NCBI GenBank assembly: GCA_947462425.1 | Contig: CANHPI010000192.1 | Coordinates: 1 to 5,826 of the forward strand | Origin: Bacteroidota bacterium | GTDB lineage: Bacteria; Bacteroidota; Bacteroidia; B-17B0; B-17BO | Length of the DNA: 5,826 nt | Direction: 5' to 3' | Part shown: positions 4,450 to 5,826 of the stretch, in pieces | How positions within the stretch are numbered: position 1 is the first letter of the stretch | How the letters are laid out: every line of letters starts with the position of its first letter | Program-made: the position numbers and the translations under genes | Notes under the pieces: generated by a model | What the model was told of the DNA's origin: nothing | Database searches by the model: none | The model's input: only the letters and a program-made list of their open reading frames with translations

Positions 4450-5727
4450 ATGAAAAATCAAGTATCCGCTCAATTATTCGAAAAAGCAAAAGCGTTTTTT
4501 CCAGGTGGTGTAAATTCTCCTGTTCGTGCTTTTAGAAGTGTAGGGGGAACTCCAATTTTTATTGACAAAGGAAAAGGTTCACACGTTTGGGATGCTGATG
4601 GAAATGAATATATTGATTATTGTGCAAGTTGGGGACCATTAATTTTAGGACATGCAAACAATAATGTTTTGAATGCCGTAGAAAAAACAATGCGTAATGG
4701 AACTTCATTTGGTGCGCCAACGCGATTAGAAAATGAACTAGCTGAACTAATTTTAACTTTCAATTCATATATTGAAAAAATACGTTTTGTGAGCAGTGGT
4801 ACAGAAGCTGTAATGAGTGCTATTCGTTTAGCGCGCGGTTATACAGGAAGAAACAAAATATTAAAATTTGAAGGATGTTATCATGGTCATTCTGATTCTT
4901 TATTAGTAAAAGCAGGGTCAGGATTAGTAACATTTGGAGAAACATCATCTGCAGGTGTACCAGAAAGTTTTGTTAAAGAAACGATTGTAGTTCCATTAAA
5001 TAATAAAGCCGCTATTGAACAAGCGTTTGCTCAATTTAAAGATGAAATTGCTTGTATCATTATTGAACCAATTCCAGCTAACAATGGTTTATTGTTACAA
5101 GAAAAAGAATTCCTACAGTTTTTAAGAGACATTTGCACAAAAAATAATACGTTGCTGATTTTTGACGAAGTTATTAGTGGCTTTAGAATTTGTTTTTGTG
5201 GTGCTGCTGGTTATTATAACATAAAACCTGATATTATTACTTATGGTAAAATTATTGGAGGTGGTTTTCCTGTTGGAGCTTATGGTGCCAGTAAAGAAAT
5301 TATGTCATCCATTTCTCCCGAAGGTAACGTTTACCAAGCTGGTACTTTAAGTGGAAACCCAGTTGCCATGACGGCTGGAATTGCACAACTAACGGAATGT
5401 TTAAAACCAAATTTTTACGCTGATTTAGAAGCTAAAACTCAAAAATTAATTGCTGGTTTGTCGAAAAATAAAAAACACAATTTTCAAATATTTAGTATTG
5501 GCTCCATTTTTTGGCTAGCATTTACCGACAAAAAATCAATTAGATGCGCTGAAGATATTGACTCAGAAAGCATGAAACATTTTAAAGTGTTGTATCATGC
5601 ATTACTTGAGAATGGCATTTACTCGGGACCTTCAGGCTACGAAGTAGGATTTATGAGTGAAGCACATACACAAGAAGATATAGATAAAACAATTGCAGCG
5701 TTTGAAATTGCTTTTGAGAAGTTGTAG
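4450..5727 (+). CDS. hemL: Glutamate-1-semialdehyde 2,1-aminomutase
   Basis: This PLP enzyme converts glutamate-1-semialdehyde to 5-aminolevulinate, the second step of the C5 route to heme and other tetrapyrroles, working with glutamyl-tRNA reductase (HemA) in the cytoplasm. At 425 residues it has the family length and is a fold type I, class III aminotransferase-like protein. Motifs seen: FPGGVNSPVRAF (17-28); SSGTEAVMSAIRLAR (115-129), which grips the PLP phosphate; GCYHGHSDSLL (142-152); the PLP-contacting DEVISGFR (239-246); the Schiff-base lysine Lys267 in YGKIIGGGFPVGAYG; and YQAGTLSGNPVAMTAG (295-310). The C-terminal YSGPSGYEVGFMSEAHTQEDID is typical of HemL. The start is supported by the usual N-terminal SAQLFEKAKAFFPGG and the nearby promoter box. 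One local oddity is RICFCGAAGYY (246-256), where many relatives have aliphatic or small residues in place of Cys248 and Cys250. It appears monocistronic. Confidence 0.97.
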   Translation: MKNQVSAQLFEKAKAFFPGGVNSPVRAFRSVGGTPIFIDKGKGSHVWDADGNEYIDYCASWGPLILGHANNNVLNAVEKTMRNGTSFGAPTRLENELAELILTFNSYIEKIRFVSSGTEAVMSAIRLARGYTGRNKILKFEGCYHGHSDSLLVKAGSGLVTFGETSSAGVPESFVKETIVVPLNNKAAIEQAFAQFKDEIACIIIEPIPANNGLLLQEKEFLQFLRDICTKNNTLLIFDEVISGFRICFCGAAGYYNIKPDIITYGKIIGGGFPVGAYGASKEIMSSISPEGNVYQAGTLSGNPVAMTAGIAQLTECLKPNFYADLEAKTQKLIAGLSKNKKHNFQIFSIGSIFWLAFTDKKSIRCAEDIDSESMKHFKVLYHALLENGIYSGPSGYEVGFMSEAHTQEDIDKTIAAFEIAFEKL

Positions 5728-5738
5728 TAAACTTTTTA

Positions 5739-5783
5739 AAACACATAGTCACATAGGAATTCTATCTATGTGACTATGTGTTT
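5739..5783. terminator. Long perfect hairpin after hemL, likely bidirectional terminator or repeat
   Basis: AAACACATAGTCACATAG (5739-5756) pairs perfectly over 18 bp with CTATGTGACTATGTGTTT (5766-5783), leaving a 9-base loop. It starts 11 bases after the hemL stop. Each arm is a near-tandem of an 8-base unit (CACATAGT, then CACATAG). The flanking tails are modest: TTTAATTCTT on the plus strand, and AAAAAGT on the minus strand after the other arm's TTT. It probably ends hemL, but the internal repetition suggests it may also be one copy of a dispersed intergenic element. Confidence 0.7.
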
Positions 5784-5826
5784 AATTCTTCTATTTCAGA
5801 ATCGGCAAAATTATACTTGATGCATT
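5774..5826 (-). CDS. Possible C-terminal end of a convergent gene (partial)
   Basis: On the minus strand, from the window edge, one frame reads CIKYNFADSEIEELNT and then stops at TAG (5776-5774). The residue mix looks like an ordinary protein C-terminus, and a convergent gene would fit the hairpin acting as a shared terminator. Of the other two frames, one stops after five codons and the other gives NASSIILPILK before a stop. With only 16 codons visible the gene cannot be identified and the call may be chance. The proposed stop codon would lie inside the right arm of the hairpin, which is unusual but seen where compact terminators overlap gene ends. Confidence 0.3.
   Translation of the reverse strand, partial: CIKYNFADSEIEELNT

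Noticed and set aside
340..5727. A novel defence, toxin or mobile system
   Set aside because: All sizeable genes except the small lipoprotein belong to well-known housekeeping families with intact motifs. No integrase, transposase, toxin-antitoxin pair or retron-like gene is visible.

Overview
The window looks like a chromosomal segment from a member of the Bacteroidota, most like the Flavobacteriales or a related lineage. The evidence is an AT-rich composition (roughly one third GC by eye), start codons preceded by A-rich leaders without Shine-Dalgarno motifs, at least four upstream boxes fitting the Bacteroidota promoter element TAnnTTTG, a small alanine-rich lipoprotein of a Bacteroidota style, and protein variants I associate with this phylum (a CGC bacilliredoxin, an HMG-CoA lyase reading [10 protein letters not shown], and a HemL reading EPIPANNG). 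No rRNA, tRNA, CRISPR array, transposase or phage gene is visible.

Layout: positions 1-339 are non-coding and hold a direct/inverted repeat cluster (1-160) and a GC-rich palindrome (225-264). On the minus strand, read right to left, are pyrD (3924-2881), mvaB (2884-2030, overlapping pyrD by 4 bases), a bacilliredoxin gene (1848-1438), a terminator hairpin (1371-1393) and murB (1356-340). A divergent control region (3925-4071) with a 24-bp A/T palindrome near its middle separates pyrD from the plus-strand genes: a small lipoprotein gene (4072-4338) with its own terminator (4358-4390), then hemL (4450-5727). The right end holds a long perfect hairpin (5739-5783) that probably terminates hemL, and possibly the last codons of a convergent minus-strand gene (5774-5826).

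The genes are housekeeping and not one pathway: peptidoglycan precursor synthesis (murB), bacillithiol-linked redox repair (bacilliredoxin), leucine/ketone-body metabolism (mvaB), pyrimidine synthesis (pyrD), tetrapyrrole synthesis (hemL), and an envelope lipoprotein of unknown role. Only pyrD-mvaB shows a clear physical coupling.

I found no undescribed multi-gene system here. The points most worth a second look lie in the non-coding DNA. These are two unrelated palindromic elements whose arms are each built from a tandem 8-9 bp unit, a GC-rich palindrome, a near-leaderless pyrD promoter, the divergent A/T palindrome, and a GCT codon run in the lipoprotein gene.
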